This document shows, one piece after another, positions 25,584 through 34,698 of a stretch of DNA of 64,000 bases; positions within the stretch are counted from its first letter, which is position 1; each line of letters begins with the position of its first letter. Both the position numbers and the translations under genes were made by a program. The stretch spans positions 930,001 through 994,000 of the forward strand of contig CBDANK010000003.1 of NCBI GenBank assembly GCA_965197565.1. Direction: 5' to 3'. The DNA is from G963667675 sp965197565. GTDB lineage: Bacteria > Chloroflexota > Dehalococcoidia > Lucifugimonadales > UBA3495. Under the pieces are notes generated by a model. It ran no database searches. It was given only the letters and a program-made list of their open reading frames with translations, and was not told where the DNA came from.

Positions 25584-26504
25584 TTAGCGCCCGCACAGGA
25601 AGCCGGCAACGCATGGGGTCAGTTCAAGAGGCATTCCCTCATAAGCGTACTCGGCATGGTGCTTGAGTATTTTCCAACCGACGCCGACTAGCATGTCTTG
25701 GACCTCTTGGGGTGAGCGAAAAAGGTAGATGTGGTCAGAGTGACCCGCATTCACCGCGGCAGTGAAGTAGGCTTTGCCTCCCGGTTTGGTGAGGCTATAC
25801 AGAATGCGGCTAAATACCTCGGGCTGTTCCAGGTGCTCCAGCACTTCCTGGCTTACCAGAAAATCCGCCTTCTCCGATGGCAATTCTGCCGCGAATATAT
25901 TGTCTAAGACAACCTCATACCGGTCTTCAACCCCAAAACAACGCAATAAATTGCTTGTGAACTCAACTGCGTACGGTGATATGTCGTACCCTCGGCCCCG
26001 AACCCCTGGGAAGGCCCGGAGTACCTCCCGTGAATACAATCCGGTGCCGATTCCCACGTCGAAGAAAATCGATGGGCCGGGAACCAAACTGGTCAACACC
26101 TGTGTCCGGAAAAAAGTCAGCAGTTTGAAATGGTGCGGCCAGAGATAGTGGGAAAGATACATGCCCGGTAGATAGTTGCGCATCATATGGTCTTTGCTGT
26201 TGTAGTACTTGTGCTGAATCTCCTCCAACATCCTCCAGCGATAACGCCCGTTGGCTTCGAAGAACTTCTGGTTCCGCATCGCATCCAAAGCGAAGTCCGC
26301 GTATCCCGTTATGACGGCTTCCCATCCGCCATTTTCCTCAGGTCCGAACATGCGTGTTACGTTATCCACCACTTCCACCAACCAGGCGTATCCAAACTCC
26401 TCCCGGCTGCGCCGCCAGATGTCGGAGAAGAAGTAGGTCTTCACCCGCGCGATCTCCGCTAACCGTTGAAAGGTCTCTTCCGGGGCCCAAGCGTCCACAG
26501 TCAT
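25584..26504 (-). CDS. Class I SAM-dependent methyltransferase of the acyl-decoration module
   Basis: A 306-residue methyltransferase. An N-terminal helical region (residues 1-130, with HYLWPHHFKLLTFF) precedes motif I, FFDVGIGTGLYSREVL (about residue 150), followed by GRGYDISPYAVEF and VSQEVLEHLEQPEVF. It overlaps the MaoC gene by 4 bp and lies 24 bp before the carrier protein gene. Position inside the FkbH/ACP group makes O-methylation of the glyceryl group a reasonable role, by analogy with the methylglyceric acid on C. jejuni pseudaminic acid. The analogy is inference. Confidence 0.83.
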   Translation of the reverse strand: MTVDAWAPEETFQRLAEIARVKTYFFSDIWRRSREEFGYAWLVEVVDNVTRMFGPEENGGWEAVITGYADFALDAMRNQKFFEANGRYRWRMLEEIQHKYYNSKDHMMRNYLPGMYLSHYLWPHHFKLLTFFRTQVLTSLVPGPSIFFDVGIGTGLYSREVLRAFPGVRGRGYDISPYAVEFTSNLLRCFGVEDRYEVVLDNIFAAELPSEKADFLVSQEVLEHLEQPEVFSRILYSLTKPGGKAYFTAAVNAGHSDHIYLFRSPQEVQDMLVGVGWKILKHHAEYAYEGMPLELTPCVAGFLCGR

Positions 26505-26956
26505 GGTTTGTCCCCGTTGCCCCGCGTCTGTAATACCTGCCCAATGTATGCCCCCGTAAGCACCGCAATACCCTCTTGGTTGGTCACATCTACTTTGACC
26601 TTCAATACCCTGGCAGCGGGAGAGACCTGTATGACCGTCCCGCGGTAGGTCAATTGGTCAGGCGGAAACACAGGGCGCAGGAAGCGTGAGGATACCTCCA
26701 ACAATAAACAGCGCCTTCCTGGCAAAAAATGCCCGGCCAAAGTACTGATCGGAGCGGCTACCAGAAGACCGTGGGCAATCCGGCGCTCATATCCCGCAGC
26801 GGCAGCGTAGGATTCATCTACATGCAGTGGATTTCGGTCGCCGCTTAAGGCTGCAAAAGCCGCAATGTCTTCCGGCGTAATCTCTCTCACGAAAGAAGCG
26901 GTTTCCCCCACAGTAAAGCTCGGGAAAGGCCGGTCAATTACGTAGATGTCTTCCAT
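26501..26956 (-). CDS. MaoC-like hotdog-fold hydratase
   Basis: A 151-residue single-hotdog protein. Residues 10-20 (FTVGETASFVR) lead to ITPEDIAAFAALSGDRNPLHVDE, whose D-x4-H hydratase motif reads DRNPLH. RIAHGLLVAAPIS and LEVSSRFLRPVFPPD are the other conserved MaoC segments. MaoC proteins hydrate enoyl thioesters. It is translationally coupled to the methyltransferase gene (4 bp overlap) and follows the DUF4910 gene by 7 bp. A hydratase beside an ACP and FkbH suggests processing of an ACP- or CoA-bound short acyl chain that ends up on the sugar. Confidence 0.88.
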   Translation of the reverse strand: MEDIYVIDRPFPSFTVGETASFVREITPEDIAAFAALSGDRNPLHVDESYAAAAGYERRIAHGLLVAAPISTLAGHFLPGRRCLLLEVSSRFLRPVFPPDQLTYRGTVIQVSPAARVLKVKVDVTNQEGIAVLTGAYIGQVLQTRGNGDKP

Positions 26957-26963
26957 TCTTTGA

Positions 26964-28280
26964 CTAACATTGAATACGGCCCTTCGGTCCCCGGCGAAAA
27001 TATTCCGGCGTTAATGGGGCAGCCTCCACCAAGTTAAGGTCCACCAGCTTGGCTACAAACGACCGGGCCGATGAGTAGTCCACATCCAACGAGTGAGCAA
27101 TGTCGAAGACCGATTCGCCGCTCCAGAGCGCGTCGAGTATCGCAGCCTTTTCTTGGTATTTGGCTGGCTCCTGCACGTTGTCATCGTATAGGCCGTACCG
27201 GCTGAGATATACGGGGACCTTCTGCCGAGGGACTGGAACAAAGTCCGACTCCATCAACTCCACTGCCTCCAGCAAGACCTCCACCACCTCTTCCATCCGG
27301 CTCTCGTCCGTCTCCTCCAAGCTGTCGCCGCTGGTATGATACCAACGAAAGGGAGACCGTTGAATTGAGGCCCCTGGAATTCCCACGCCGGGGCTGTCGA
27401 ATATCAACTCGTCGTTGCCCCAGCCCTCCCGGAATCCGCACTGGGCGAAGTCTTCTCCCCGCTGCCGCAGGGCCTGTTGCAAAACCCTGTCCAGATAGGT
27501 GTTGCCCCGTCGGGTCAGCTTGAGGTGAAGCGGGCTCCTGATCCCCGGCATTTCGATGAACACAGAGCCTAAGTATGTATCAATAGAGTCCTCTTGAGCC
27601 GACAGATATACCGATGAACCGATGGTCTCGGGCAATATCAACAACTGGTAGTTGTATTTGGGCTGGGGGTATTCCTGCCGGAGCCGCTTCATCACCTGGG
27701 TCCCCACGGCGACGCCGGCCAGACCGTCATTGGCTTGGCCCGGATGGCAAAGGTGGGTCAGGAAAGCGAAAGTGTAATTCTGCTGGCCGTGGATGATGCT
27801 TTCGCCCACCAACATGTGTCCCGGCTTGGATTCCACTTCAATGTCAACGTAATACCGGGGCTTGTCTAGCTGTTGAACTGTTGCGTACGGTAGGGTGATG
27901 GCCCAGTCCTTCAAGCGCATCCGGTAGTTGTAAGCAAGCCGGTACTCATACACAAATTCCTCCGGCCTTTCCGGAGAGGAGCGGACGTGTTCGAGTAGCT
28001 GTTCCCGCGTCACCCAGCCGGTGAACGAGGTGGAATAGGGCGCAAGGAACAAGGGGTGGTCTTCATACGAGGCCAAGGTCCGGTCGCCATCGGATAGCAC
28101 CGCCCTTTTCACATCCCATTGAGGGGGCGCCACCCAGGTCCCGTACTCGCTTCCGCTGGGGTAACGATGGATGATGAGGGGTATTTCTGTTGCCAACAAC
28201 GCCAAGCTATCCTCGAAATCTGACGACACGATGGTCCGGTTTTTTAGGAGTAGGGCGTCGACAATTTCCAGCATCTTCAT
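26964..28280 (-). CDS. DUF4910/DUF2172 aminopeptidase-like protein with C-terminal winged helix
   Basis: A 438-residue protein matching the DUF4910/DUF2172 family (M28-type peptidase fold). Metal-ligand segments are visible as FLTHLCHPGQANDGLAGVAV (residues about 175-195), ILPETIGS and HTSGDSLEE. The C-terminal 60 residues form a winged-helix-like tail (SVFDIAHSLDVDYSSARSFV, ending RRGPKG). The family occurs in surface-glycan loci. C. jejuni Cj1295, the same family, is required for adding di-O-methylglyceric acid to flagellar pseudaminic acid (from memory). Its neighbours here, FkbH, ACP, methyltransferase and AAC(3), match that locus. Confidence 0.88.
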   Translation of the reverse strand: MKMLEIVDALLLKNRTIVSSDFEDSLALLATEIPLIIHRYPSGSEYGTWVAPPQWDVKRAVLSDGDRTLASYEDHPLFLAPYSTSFTGWVTREQLLEHVRSSPERPEEFVYEYRLAYNYRMRLKDWAITLPYATVQQLDKPRYYVDIEVESKPGHMLVGESIIHGQQNYTFAFLTHLCHPGQANDGLAGVAVGTQVMKRLRQEYPQPKYNYQLLILPETIGSSVYLSAQEDSIDTYLGSVFIEMPGIRSPLHLKLTRRGNTYLDRVLQQALRQRGEDFAQCGFREGWGNDELIFDSPGVGIPGASIQRSPFRWYHTSGDSLEETDESRMEEVVEVLLEAVELMESDFVPVPRQKVPVYLSRYGLYDDNVQEPAKYQEKAAILDALWSGESVFDIAHSLDVDYSSARSFVAKLVDLNLVEAAPLTPEYFRRGPKGRIQC

Positions 28281-28293
28281 AAAGGCCCGCCGC

Positions 28294-28860
28294 TCATGTG
28301 GTGTTTGGAACAGCGTCTATCTTTTGAAATTCATCCTGGAACAGGCCAAAGCGCACGGTGTCCAGGTACTCCCCGTCCGACAGGAACTCGCGGCGCAGTG
28401 TTCCTTCCACCCTGAAACCGAGCTTCTGAAGGGTCTTGATGCTGGCTATGTTGTCTGCCACCGCCCCGGCAATAATCTTCCGCAATCCAAGGCGTTGGAA
28501 AGCGTAATCTATGACCAAGCTCCACACCTCGAGAGCGTAGCCCCGGCCCCAGAACTCTTTGCGGCCTATCATAAGGCCCGTGTCCGCCGTTCCTCGGTCC
28601 AAGTCAATGTGATTGAGAGTGACGTTGCCAATATACGATTCGGATTGCCGGTCTATTATGCCGAAGATTATGTCTGTGCCGCTTCCCAAGAAACGTTTGG
28701 CGTACCTCTGCAAGTCTTCCAGGCTCGATTGGGACCTTCCTACCTCTAAGTACCGGGTCACTTCGGGGTCGTTGATCCATGACAGGTGGTCTTCTTTGAA
28801 GTCCGAGCCGGTCAAGGGCCGCAAACACACTCGTCGACCTTCCAGGGAAGGTGGTTGCAT
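28294..28860 (-). CDS. GNAT acetyltransferase, RimJ/RimL type
   Basis: A 188-residue GNAT. RVCLRPLTGSDFKEDHLSWINDPEV is the N-terminal GNAT signature (RVCLRPLTGSD, then LSWINDPEV). The acetyl-CoA-binding beta-4/alpha-3 region is GLMIGRKEFWGRGYALEVW, and IKTLQKLGFRVEGTLR is the C-terminal acceptor strand. In nonulosonate clusters such enzymes N-acetylate the 4-amino sugar intermediate (PseH/FlmH step). A second GNAT at 30.0 kb is the other candidate for that step, so one of the two may modify another position. Confidence 0.83.
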   Translation of the reverse strand: MQPPSLEGRRVCLRPLTGSDFKEDHLSWINDPEVTRYLEVGRSQSSLEDLQRYAKRFLGSGTDIIFGIIDRQSESYIGNVTLNHIDLDRGTADTGLMIGRKEFWGRGYALEVWSLVIDYAFQRLGLRKIIAGAVADNIASIKTLQKLGFRVEGTLRREFLSDGEYLDTVRFGLFQDEFQKIDAVPNTT

Positions 28861-28877
28861 CGGTATCCACCTAGCCG

Positions 28878-29927
28878 CTAACTGCCGGAACCCGTATTCT
28901 TAAGTATCTTTTGGATCACTCTCATAGCTCCCGCGCCGTTCACTACCTGCTGGCCGGCAAGACTCATGGCGCTCCGCTGGGCAGCGTCACTCAGCAAAGC
29001 GGCCACCGCGTCGCGCAGACAGGAGAGCATATTTGCTTCTTCGGCATGGCCTGCGGACTGAAGAAAGCCAGCTTCGCCCAAGGCCCGCACTTGACCATCC
29101 TGATTCGAAGCAACCCGCAGCGTCACCGTGGGGCAACCTACCGCGGCCAATTCGTACAACGTTTGTCCACCGGCGGATATGGCCAGGTCAGCTTCCCGCA
29201 CGTAATCGGATATGAACGCCGGGCTATAGAGCAGGCGCACCGGCCGTTTGACCCTTTCAGCGGCAGACTTTATTTCGTTGACGTTCTGAAAATACGGTCC
29301 AATCACCACGGTTGCTCTGAAATCCCCCGGAATCTCGTCCAAGAGACGAACAATTCTGGGCATTAGGTTGTAGCCATCCGTTCCACCCAGGGTCACCAGG
29401 ATATTCCGTACCTTGGGGCACGGCTCCCGCCGCGGTGGTGCCCACAACTCCGGTCTGAGCACCATGTATTCCGGGCCCAATAGAAACCGGGTATCCCCGG
29501 AGACAGAGCGGTATGGAAGCCGTTCCGCGTCGGCATTGCCGTTGAACACCAGTTGACAAGGAAAAGGGTAGCGGGCCAAGTCATCCCTGGCTGCCACGAA
29601 CAGGCCCGCATCCCTGACTTGAGCAAGGTATTCAGGGCCGACCTCGTGAGAATCCACCACCACCGACGCACACCCCTTTTGGGCGCTTATGGCGATGGTC
29701 TCTATGGCGTCTTCCACATTCCATGAGTTGGTGGTTGCCAGCGGGGCGTACTGGAATCCGCATTGTTGGACTCGCGTTTGGCTCCCCTGGTCTTCTTGGG
29801 CGACAAAGGCACTGCTCACACCCTGTGTTGCCAATGCCAAGGCCAACGCCAACGAACGTTGTAGATGCCCAAGGCCAATTCTGGGGCTTGAATCGACGCG
29901 GAAGAGAACGCAGGCTTTACCGGTCAT
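28878..29927 (-). CDS. pseG: PseG/SpsG-like nucleotide-sugar hydrolase
   Basis: A 349-residue GT-B-like protein. The N-terminal FRVDSSPRIGLGHLQRSLALA (given here as motif G-x-GH-x2-R at residues 18-23) is the signature of PseG, which removes UDP from UDP-2,4-diacetamido-trideoxy-altrose. The C-terminal half has NILVTLGGTDGYNL, VVIGPYF and the pyrophosphate-binding region ISAGGQTLYELAAVGCPTVTL. It lies between the two GNAT genes and downstream of the synthase, as in Pse operons. Closely related SpsG proteins act in spore-coat polysaccharide synthesis; the surrounding genes favour PseG. Confidence 0.87.
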   Translation of the reverse strand: MTGKACVLFRVDSSPRIGLGHLQRSLALALALATQGVSSAFVAQEDQGSQTRVQQCGFQYAPLATTNSWNVEDAIETIAISAQKGCASVVVDSHEVGPEYLAQVRDAGLFVAARDDLARYPFPCQLVFNGNADAERLPYRSVSGDTRFLLGPEYMVLRPELWAPPRREPCPKVRNILVTLGGTDGYNLMPRIVRLLDEIPGDFRATVVIGPYFQNVNEIKSAAERVKRPVRLLYSPAFISDYVREADLAISAGGQTLYELAAVGCPTVTLRVASNQDGQVRALGEAGFLQSAGHAEEANMLSCLRDAVAALLSDAAQRSAMSLAGQQVVNGAGAMRVIQKILKNTGSGS

Positions 29928-29986
29928 GTAATGGTCCGGTTGTTCTTAACCGGGTGGTTCAAGATGAGGAAGTCCATGCCCTTGGT

Positions 29987-30619
29987 TCAAGGGGTTGCTC
30001 GGGTGCCTGAGCATTCTTTCTTGTAGATCATCCGGCAGGCTTCGGCGCCCGCTATGGTTACCACGCCGATCTTGGCGAATCCGGCGCGTCTAAAGGCCGC
30101 TAGGGATGCTGCATTGTCGAGCTTGACGTGAGCCACGACGCACTTTGCGGGGCCGTTGGCCAGCAACCGCTCTGAACCCAGGCCGATGGCGAAGGGACCG
30201 TACCCTTTTCCCCTATGGGAGTGGTTCACGCTTACGCTGATCTCCGCCTGCTCCCCTTTAAGTTCGTAGCGCACGTAACCAACCTCTTCGCCGCCGCCAT
30301 TCAAAATGACAAATATTTGCGTGTCTGGAGTCTCAATTTTTCCGGCGAACCAACTCTCGTGTTCTTCGTAGGGAATGTACCTTGAGTCGAAGGACGATTG
30401 CCGGGTTTCGGCCTCGTTGCGCCATTCCCACAAGTGTCTACAATCTTCCGGAGTAGCAGACCTTAGCCTGACTCGAGCGCCGCCTGCCTCAGTCGTAGTC
30501 TTCCCTCCGAATCGTTGTACCAGCGGGCAGGCCGCGGCGGGCGATTCTTCCCTGCATCTTATCGTAGTACTTGGGTTCCAGACCCGGCGCCATCGCTCCG
30601 CTGCGGAGCACTGCCACAT
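29987..30619 (-). CDS. GNAT acetyltransferase, PseH candidate (start uncertain)
   Basis: The domain proper begins at RVRLRSATPEDCRHLWEWRNE (RVRLRSATPED, then LWEWRNE). ISVSVNHSHRGKGYGPFAIGL holds the acetyl-CoA loop, with QxxGxG replaced by HRGKGYG, and AAFRRAGFAKIGV closes the fold. The listed ATG at 30,619 lies 131 bp inside the NeuB gene and gives an atypical N-terminus, so translation probably begins later, near 30,510-30,480, where GGAGGG is available but no clear ATG/GTG start precedes the domain. Predicted to N-acetylate the 4-amino-altrose intermediate. Confidence 0.72.
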   Translation of the reverse strand: MWQCSAAERWRRVWNPSTTIRCREESPAAACPLVQRFGGKTTTEAGGARVRLRSATPEDCRHLWEWRNEAETRQSSFDSRYIPYEEHESWFAGKIETPDTQIFVILNGGGEEVGYVRYELKGEQAEISVSVNHSHRGKGYGPFAIGLGSERLLANGPAKCVVAHVKLDNAASLAAFRRAGFAKIGVVTIAGAEACRMIYKKECSGTRATP

Positions 30620-31550
30620 TGTCTTGGGTCAAAGGCTCGCCGGCCTTGACGTCCCGGATGGCGAAGATGCTCCTTCTGGCGAAGGCCCTGAGTTCCTCCT
30701 CCGCTGGCTGCACCACTTTCGCGCCGGTGCCCAAGGCTTGCTCCACCTCCCGTATTTTCTTGACCATCAAGCCCAACTCCCCCGGCTCCAAGGCATAGAT
30801 GTGGTCCGGACCGGGCAGACGGTTGCTCAAAGTAAAGTGCTTCTCCACCAGGTTGGCCCCCAATCCCACCGCCGCCATGGGGCCGGCCAAGGGGTCGCGG
30901 GAGTGGTCTGATAAGCCGACAGGCACCCGGAAGGCCTCCTTCATAGTAGTGATGGCGCGAAGGTTCAGAGAATCCAAGGGCGCCGGATAGGAGGCGGTGC
31001 ACTGCATCAGCATCAAGCCGTTATTGCCGGTTTGGAAAAAGGCTTCAACCGTTTCATCGACTTCTTCCGGATTGGCGGCGCCGGTGGAAATTATGACCGG
31101 CTTACCGATAAGAGCGATGTTGCGCACCAGCGGAAGGTGCGTCATCTCGTAAGAAGCAATCTTGTGAGCCGGTACGTGGCGGTCCAGCCGTTCCACCGAC
31201 TCTTCGTCGAAGGCCGAAGATAGAAAGATAATGCCCGCTTTGGCGCTATGGCCTTCCAGTTCCGGAAGCCACTCGTAGGGCATCTCTGCGTCGGCGATGA
31301 TATCGTAAATAGATTTTTCCAGTTTCAAGTAGTCGCTATGGCCCGCGTCTTTATGATAAAGCTTGCCGGCCCTAAATAGCTGGAACTTCACTGCATCGGC
31401 GCCGGACTCTGCGGCTACGTCGATGAGGCTCTTGGCTTGTTGCAGGTCCCTGTTGTGGTTGGAACCCGCTTCGGCGATGATGAAACAGGGCTCGCCGTCA
31501 CCAACCCACCGGTCACCGATCTTCACTTTAGGCGGCATGGAGCCTCGCAT
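30489..31550 (-). CDS. pseI: NeuB-family nonulosonic acid synthase (PseI-like)
   Basis: About 353 residues from ATG 31,550 (MRGSMPPKVKIGD), seven bases after the upstream stop. A longer frame exists, but it overlaps that gene and is not family-like. The TIM barrel shows CFIIAEAGSNHNRDLQQA (catalytic start region), ADAVKFQLF and KPVIISTGAANPEEVDE. The C-terminal antifreeze-like SAF domain has RRSIFAIRDVKAGEPL. Such enzymes condense phosphoenolpyruvate with a 6-carbon diacetamido sugar. PseB and PseG in the same operon favour pseudaminic over legionaminic or neuraminic acid. Confidence 0.9.
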   Translation of the reverse strand: MRGSMPPKVKIGDRWVGDGEPCFIIAEAGSNHNRDLQQAKSLIDVAAESGADAVKFQLFRAGKLYHKDAGHSDYLKLEKSIYDIIADAEMPYEWLPELEGHSAKAGIIFLSSAFDEESVERLDRHVPAHKIASYEMTHLPLVRNIALIGKPVIISTGAANPEEVDETVEAFFQTGNNGLMLMQCTASYPAPLDSLNLRAITTMKEAFRVPVGLSDHSRDPLAGPMAAVGLGANLVEKHFTLSNRLPGPDHIYALEPGELGLMVKKIREVEQALGTGAKVVQPAEEELRAFARRSIFAIRDVKAGEPLTQDNVAVLRSGAMAPGLEPKYYDKMQGRIARRGLPAGTTIRREDYD

Positions 31551-31557
31551 TTCCAAA

Positions 31558-33606
31558 TCACGGCTGCCTGAACACAGGTTGAACCGGCGCCCCTTCCAAC
31601 CGTTCCAAGATGTCTCCCTCGCGGACCGCTTGTGAAAGGACCTCCAGGGATGCCCGGTAAACTCGCAGCGTGTAATCGACATCCTCGTCGCTGTGGGAGT
31701 AGCAAAGGTTATGCCCGACGGAAAAGAGGATGCCGCGCTTCAAGCACTCTTGTTGGAACAGGCTTTTCTGCGCCAGGGAATCAACCCCGTCCGCGTCTTT
31801 GAAAGTCATGACGGTGTGGGGAGGCAGCCCAATGCAGGCGGTATAAGCCTCAACGCCGAACTCTCGGGCCAGTACGTTGTAGCCGTCCTGCAGCTTCCGG
31901 CCTTGGGCCCACAACCGTCCTATTACGTCCCGCTCCCGCAACTCTTTGATGGTGGCGGCGCAAGCCGCTAGAGAGAGGGTCTCTCCTCCAAAGGTGGAAG
32001 AAAAGAACACCTCCTCGAACAAGCTCATAACATCCCGCCGCCCAACTATCGCAGATAAAGGAAACCCGTTGGCTATCGCTTTGCCCAAGCAGGCCAGGTC
32101 GGGCGTCACCCCGAAGTATTCCTGAGCGCCGCCCAAGGCCAAGCGGAAACCGGTGATGACTTCATCGAAAATCAGCAGCGCGCCTTCTCGATGCGCAATC
32201 TCCTTCACGTCCTGCAAGAATCCGTCTTGGGGTTCGATCACGCCAACGGGCTCCATGATGACCGCGGCTACGTTGTGGGAGTGCTGTTCGAAGACTCGCT
32301 CCAGGCTGCCAATGTCGTTGTACTCAAAGGGGACCGTAAGCTCCCGCACCGCTTTCGGCACTCCGTTGTTTCGTGTTGTCGCGCCAATGTACCAGTCTTG
32401 CCAACCGTGGTAGCCGCAGCAGGCGACTACCTCCCTGCCGGTATAGGCTCGGGCCACTCGCACAGCCCCCGAAGTAGCGTCCGAACCGTTCTTGCCGAAT
32501 CTGACCATCTCGGCGCAAGGAATTAGCTCCACCAGCAGTTCCGATACCTCCGCCTCCAAGGGATGGGCCAAGGAGAATATTGCGCCTTTCTGCATCTGTT
32601 GGCTGACCGCATCGCTGACCGGGGGGTGGTTGTACCCCAAAATAATAGGTCCCAATCCCATGATGTAGTCGATGTAGCGGTTGCCGTCCACATCCCACAC
32701 GTGGCTGCCCTTGCCCCGCTCAAGAAATGCCGGCGCTGCGCCCTGTACGAACTGGCTCTGGGCTTTGCTAAAGGTTTGGGTGCCCAACGGGATCAGCCGG
32801 TCCGCCCTTTGTCGGAGCCGCTGTGAAACTTCCAGTGGCCGGCGCTGCGGCGGGACGGGGGGATCAGCCGCCAGCGACCTGTAGTATCCGGCATCGGGGA
32901 CCGTATCCTGGTTCAATTTCTTGACCTCGGGGTGAGCCTCCACATATTCAAGCACCGCCCTAAAGTCGTGGACATCTTCACCGATTCCTGAAAGCACAGC
33001 CCGCACAAACTCCAAGTCCTGGGCTTCGTCTACCGTCCAACGATGTTGAGAATAGTCGGCGTCGCAGGCCAGGTTAGCCATTCGGAAATCCCTGGGGTTA
33101 TTCACCAGGTATTTGGTGACGTGCTCCCGTTCGGATGGGAGACGGGCCTTCCGCCAGACTATCTCGAGGGCGGCAAAAGAAAAAACCTCGGTGTCCAGCC
33201 CATCGGGAAAAGTGCGCGGCGTCACGTTGGAAACGTAATCCAAGGTGTCCTTTGCTTCCAGAAATCGTTGTAACACCAACCCCGATACCTGGGGGTCCAG
33301 CAGAGGGCAGTCTGGCGTGATACGGATGATTACCGAAGTGTTCCATTCCCCGGCGGCCAAGTAGAAGCGGTCCAGAACGTCCGCCTCACTACCTCGGACT
33401 ACTGGCAAGCCTCGCTCAAAAGCAAACCCTACAATCGGGTCATCGGCAGGACTGGTGGTGGTGGCGATGCCCACTATATCCACCCCTTGAATCCGTTGGG
33501 CGCTCTCCACCACGCGGGCCAGCATGGGCTTGCCGGCGATGTCCGCCAAGGTCTTGCCCGGCAGCCGGGTGCTGGCCATGCGGGCCTGGATTATTACCCC
33601 GATCAT
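31558..33606 (-). CDS. Fusion: SpsF/PseF-like cytidylyltransferase + class III aminotransferase (GSA-like)
   Basis: A 682-residue bifunctional protein. Residues 1-245 are an SpsF-type cytidylyltransferase (IIQARMASTRLPGKTL, then ITPDCPLLDP and RWTVDEAQDLEFV). Residues 265-680 are a fold-type I, class III PLP aminotransferase like glutamate-1-semialdehyde mutase (FGKNGSDATSGAVRVARA, FDEVITGFR, then LGKAIANGFPLSA with the PLP Lys). No DegT-type PseC is present, so the aminotransferase half may supply the C4 amino group, while the other half makes the CMP-sugar. It overlaps the Gfo/Idh gene by 1 bp. That it substitutes for PseC is inference. Confidence 0.85.
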   Translation of the reverse strand: MIGVIIQARMASTRLPGKTLADIAGKPMLARVVESAQRIQGVDIVGIATTTSPADDPIVGFAFERGLPVVRGSEADVLDRFYLAAGEWNTSVIIRITPDCPLLDPQVSGLVLQRFLEAKDTLDYVSNVTPRTFPDGLDTEVFSFAALEIVWRKARLPSEREHVTKYLVNNPRDFRMANLACDADYSQHRWTVDEAQDLEFVRAVLSGIGEDVHDFRAVLEYVEAHPEVKKLNQDTVPDAGYYRSLAADPPVPPQRRPLEVSQRLRQRADRLIPLGTQTFSKAQSQFVQGAAPAFLERGKGSHVWDVDGNRYIDYIMGLGPIILGYNHPPVSDAVSQQMQKGAIFSLAHPLEAEVSELLVELIPCAEMVRFGKNGSDATSGAVRVARAYTGREVVACCGYHGWQDWYIGATTRNNGVPKAVRELTVPFEYNDIGSLERVFEQHSHNVAAVIMEPVGVIEPQDGFLQDVKEIAHREGALLIFDEVITGFRLALGGAQEYFGVTPDLACLGKAIANGFPLSAIVGRRDVMSLFEEVFFSSTFGGETLSLAACAATIKELRERDVIGRLWAQGRKLQDGYNVLAREFGVEAYTACIGLPPHTVMTFKDADGVDSLAQKSLFQQECLKRGILFSVGHNLCYSHSDEDVDYTLRVYRASLEVLSQAVREGDILERLEGAPVQPVFRQP

Positions 33607-34607
33607 TACGTGCTCGTCAGGGGCAAGCGCACTGGCCTTCCCTGTTGGGACGATTGATAAGCCGCTTCTATCAACTCCACCACCGCCCTACCCTCTTGAG
33701 CGTCTGCCAGGGGCTTCTCGCCCTCATCGATGCACCGGACAAAGTGCCGCATCTCTTCGATGTACATGGCGTTGAGTTCCGCGTTGATGTTCTCTAGGTA
33801 CTCCCGGTATTGATTGTTCTCCGGGCCGTATAGCTGGACGGTCTGTTTGATGAAATCCCAGACTATGGTCCCCTTCTCCCCTATGACCTCCATTCCCCTG
33901 CGGTAAGTTGGCTGTAGAAAGTCGAACTGAAGTTGGACCACCATCCCGTTAGGATACCTAAGCAAAATAGCGGCCGTATCCTCGATGTCGATCTCCAAGC
34001 TGCTGAGTTTTCCCGCCCAGCAGAATACTTCATTGGGGGAGCCGAAAAACCATCGCACGTAATCCAGTTCGTGGGAAAAGTCACGGATCACTCCGCCGCC
34101 TAGATCGGAGCGGGCGCCATATCCTTTCCGGTAGTCGGCTCCGGGCCGCCAGTAAGGCAAGTAGAACCCGCCGTGGACCCGGACGGCCATGGGTTTGCCA
34201 ATGTTTCCCGCATCCACCAACTCCTTCGCCAAACGAAGGCTGGGAAGAAACCGCAGGTTGCATGCCACCAAAACTGCCAATCCGGCCTCTTTTGCGGCCT
34301 CCACCAACTTCTCAGTCCCCCGAAGAGTATGGGAGAGGGGCTTCTCCACGAAAACGTGCTTGCTGTGCTTTATGGCGGCTATTGCCTGGGGTAAGTGGTG
34401 GACGGTGGGCGAACATATCAAGGCGGCATCGGCTGGTTGGCTTAGGGCCTCTTCCGGTTCCAAGAATCCGGGAACGCCCAACTCCTCCGTCACCATACTC
34501 AACTGCTCCAGGTCCGGGTCTTGAGCAACCGAGGAATGGCCCAGAGACAGGAGATTGCGCAAGTGACGCCGGCCTATGGACCCACAACCTAGAACAACGA
34601 AACGCAT
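33606..34607 (-). CDS. Gfo/Idh/MocA-family sugar oxidoreductase
   Basis: A 333-residue NAD(P)-dependent dehydrogenase. FVVLGCGSIGRRHLRNL is the N-terminal Rossmann motif. VFVEKPLSHTLRG contains the conserved EKP motif (about residue 95). FSHELDYVRWFFG carries the catalytic-type His/Asp in the C-terminal domain. Members of this family oxidise or reduce sugar carbons and often accompany nonulosonate genes with SpsF/GSA-like fusions. It overlaps the fusion gene by 1 bp. The step it performs here (for example a 3- or 4-keto interconversion) is unknown. Confidence 0.85.
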   Translation of the reverse strand: MRFVVLGCGSIGRRHLRNLLSLGHSSVAQDPDLEQLSMVTEELGVPGFLEPEEALSQPADAALICSPTVHHLPQAIAAIKHSKHVFVEKPLSHTLRGTEKLVEAAKEAGLAVLVACNLRFLPSLRLAKELVDAGNIGKPMAVRVHGGFYLPYWRPGADYRKGYGARSDLGGGVIRDFSHELDYVRWFFGSPNEVFCWAGKLSSLEIDIEDTAAILLRYPNGMVVQLQFDFLQPTYRRGMEVIGEKGTIVWDFIKQTVQLYGPENNQYREYLENINAELNAMYIEEMRHFVRCIDEGEKPLADAQEGRAVVELIEAAYQSSQQGRPVRLPLTST

Positions 34608-34698
34608 TTGCTCTCAAGTCCATCCACCGATTGACAGCCATAAGGCAGGGGCGCCTGCCGTACCGGAGCGCCGCTATGCAGGGCCAAAGCAGTAGCGT

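Noticed and set aside
31551..31682. N-terminal extension of the NeuB-like protein
   Set aside because: It lies inside the end of the fused cytidylyltransferase gene and has no NeuB similarity; ATG 31,550 follows the stop directly.
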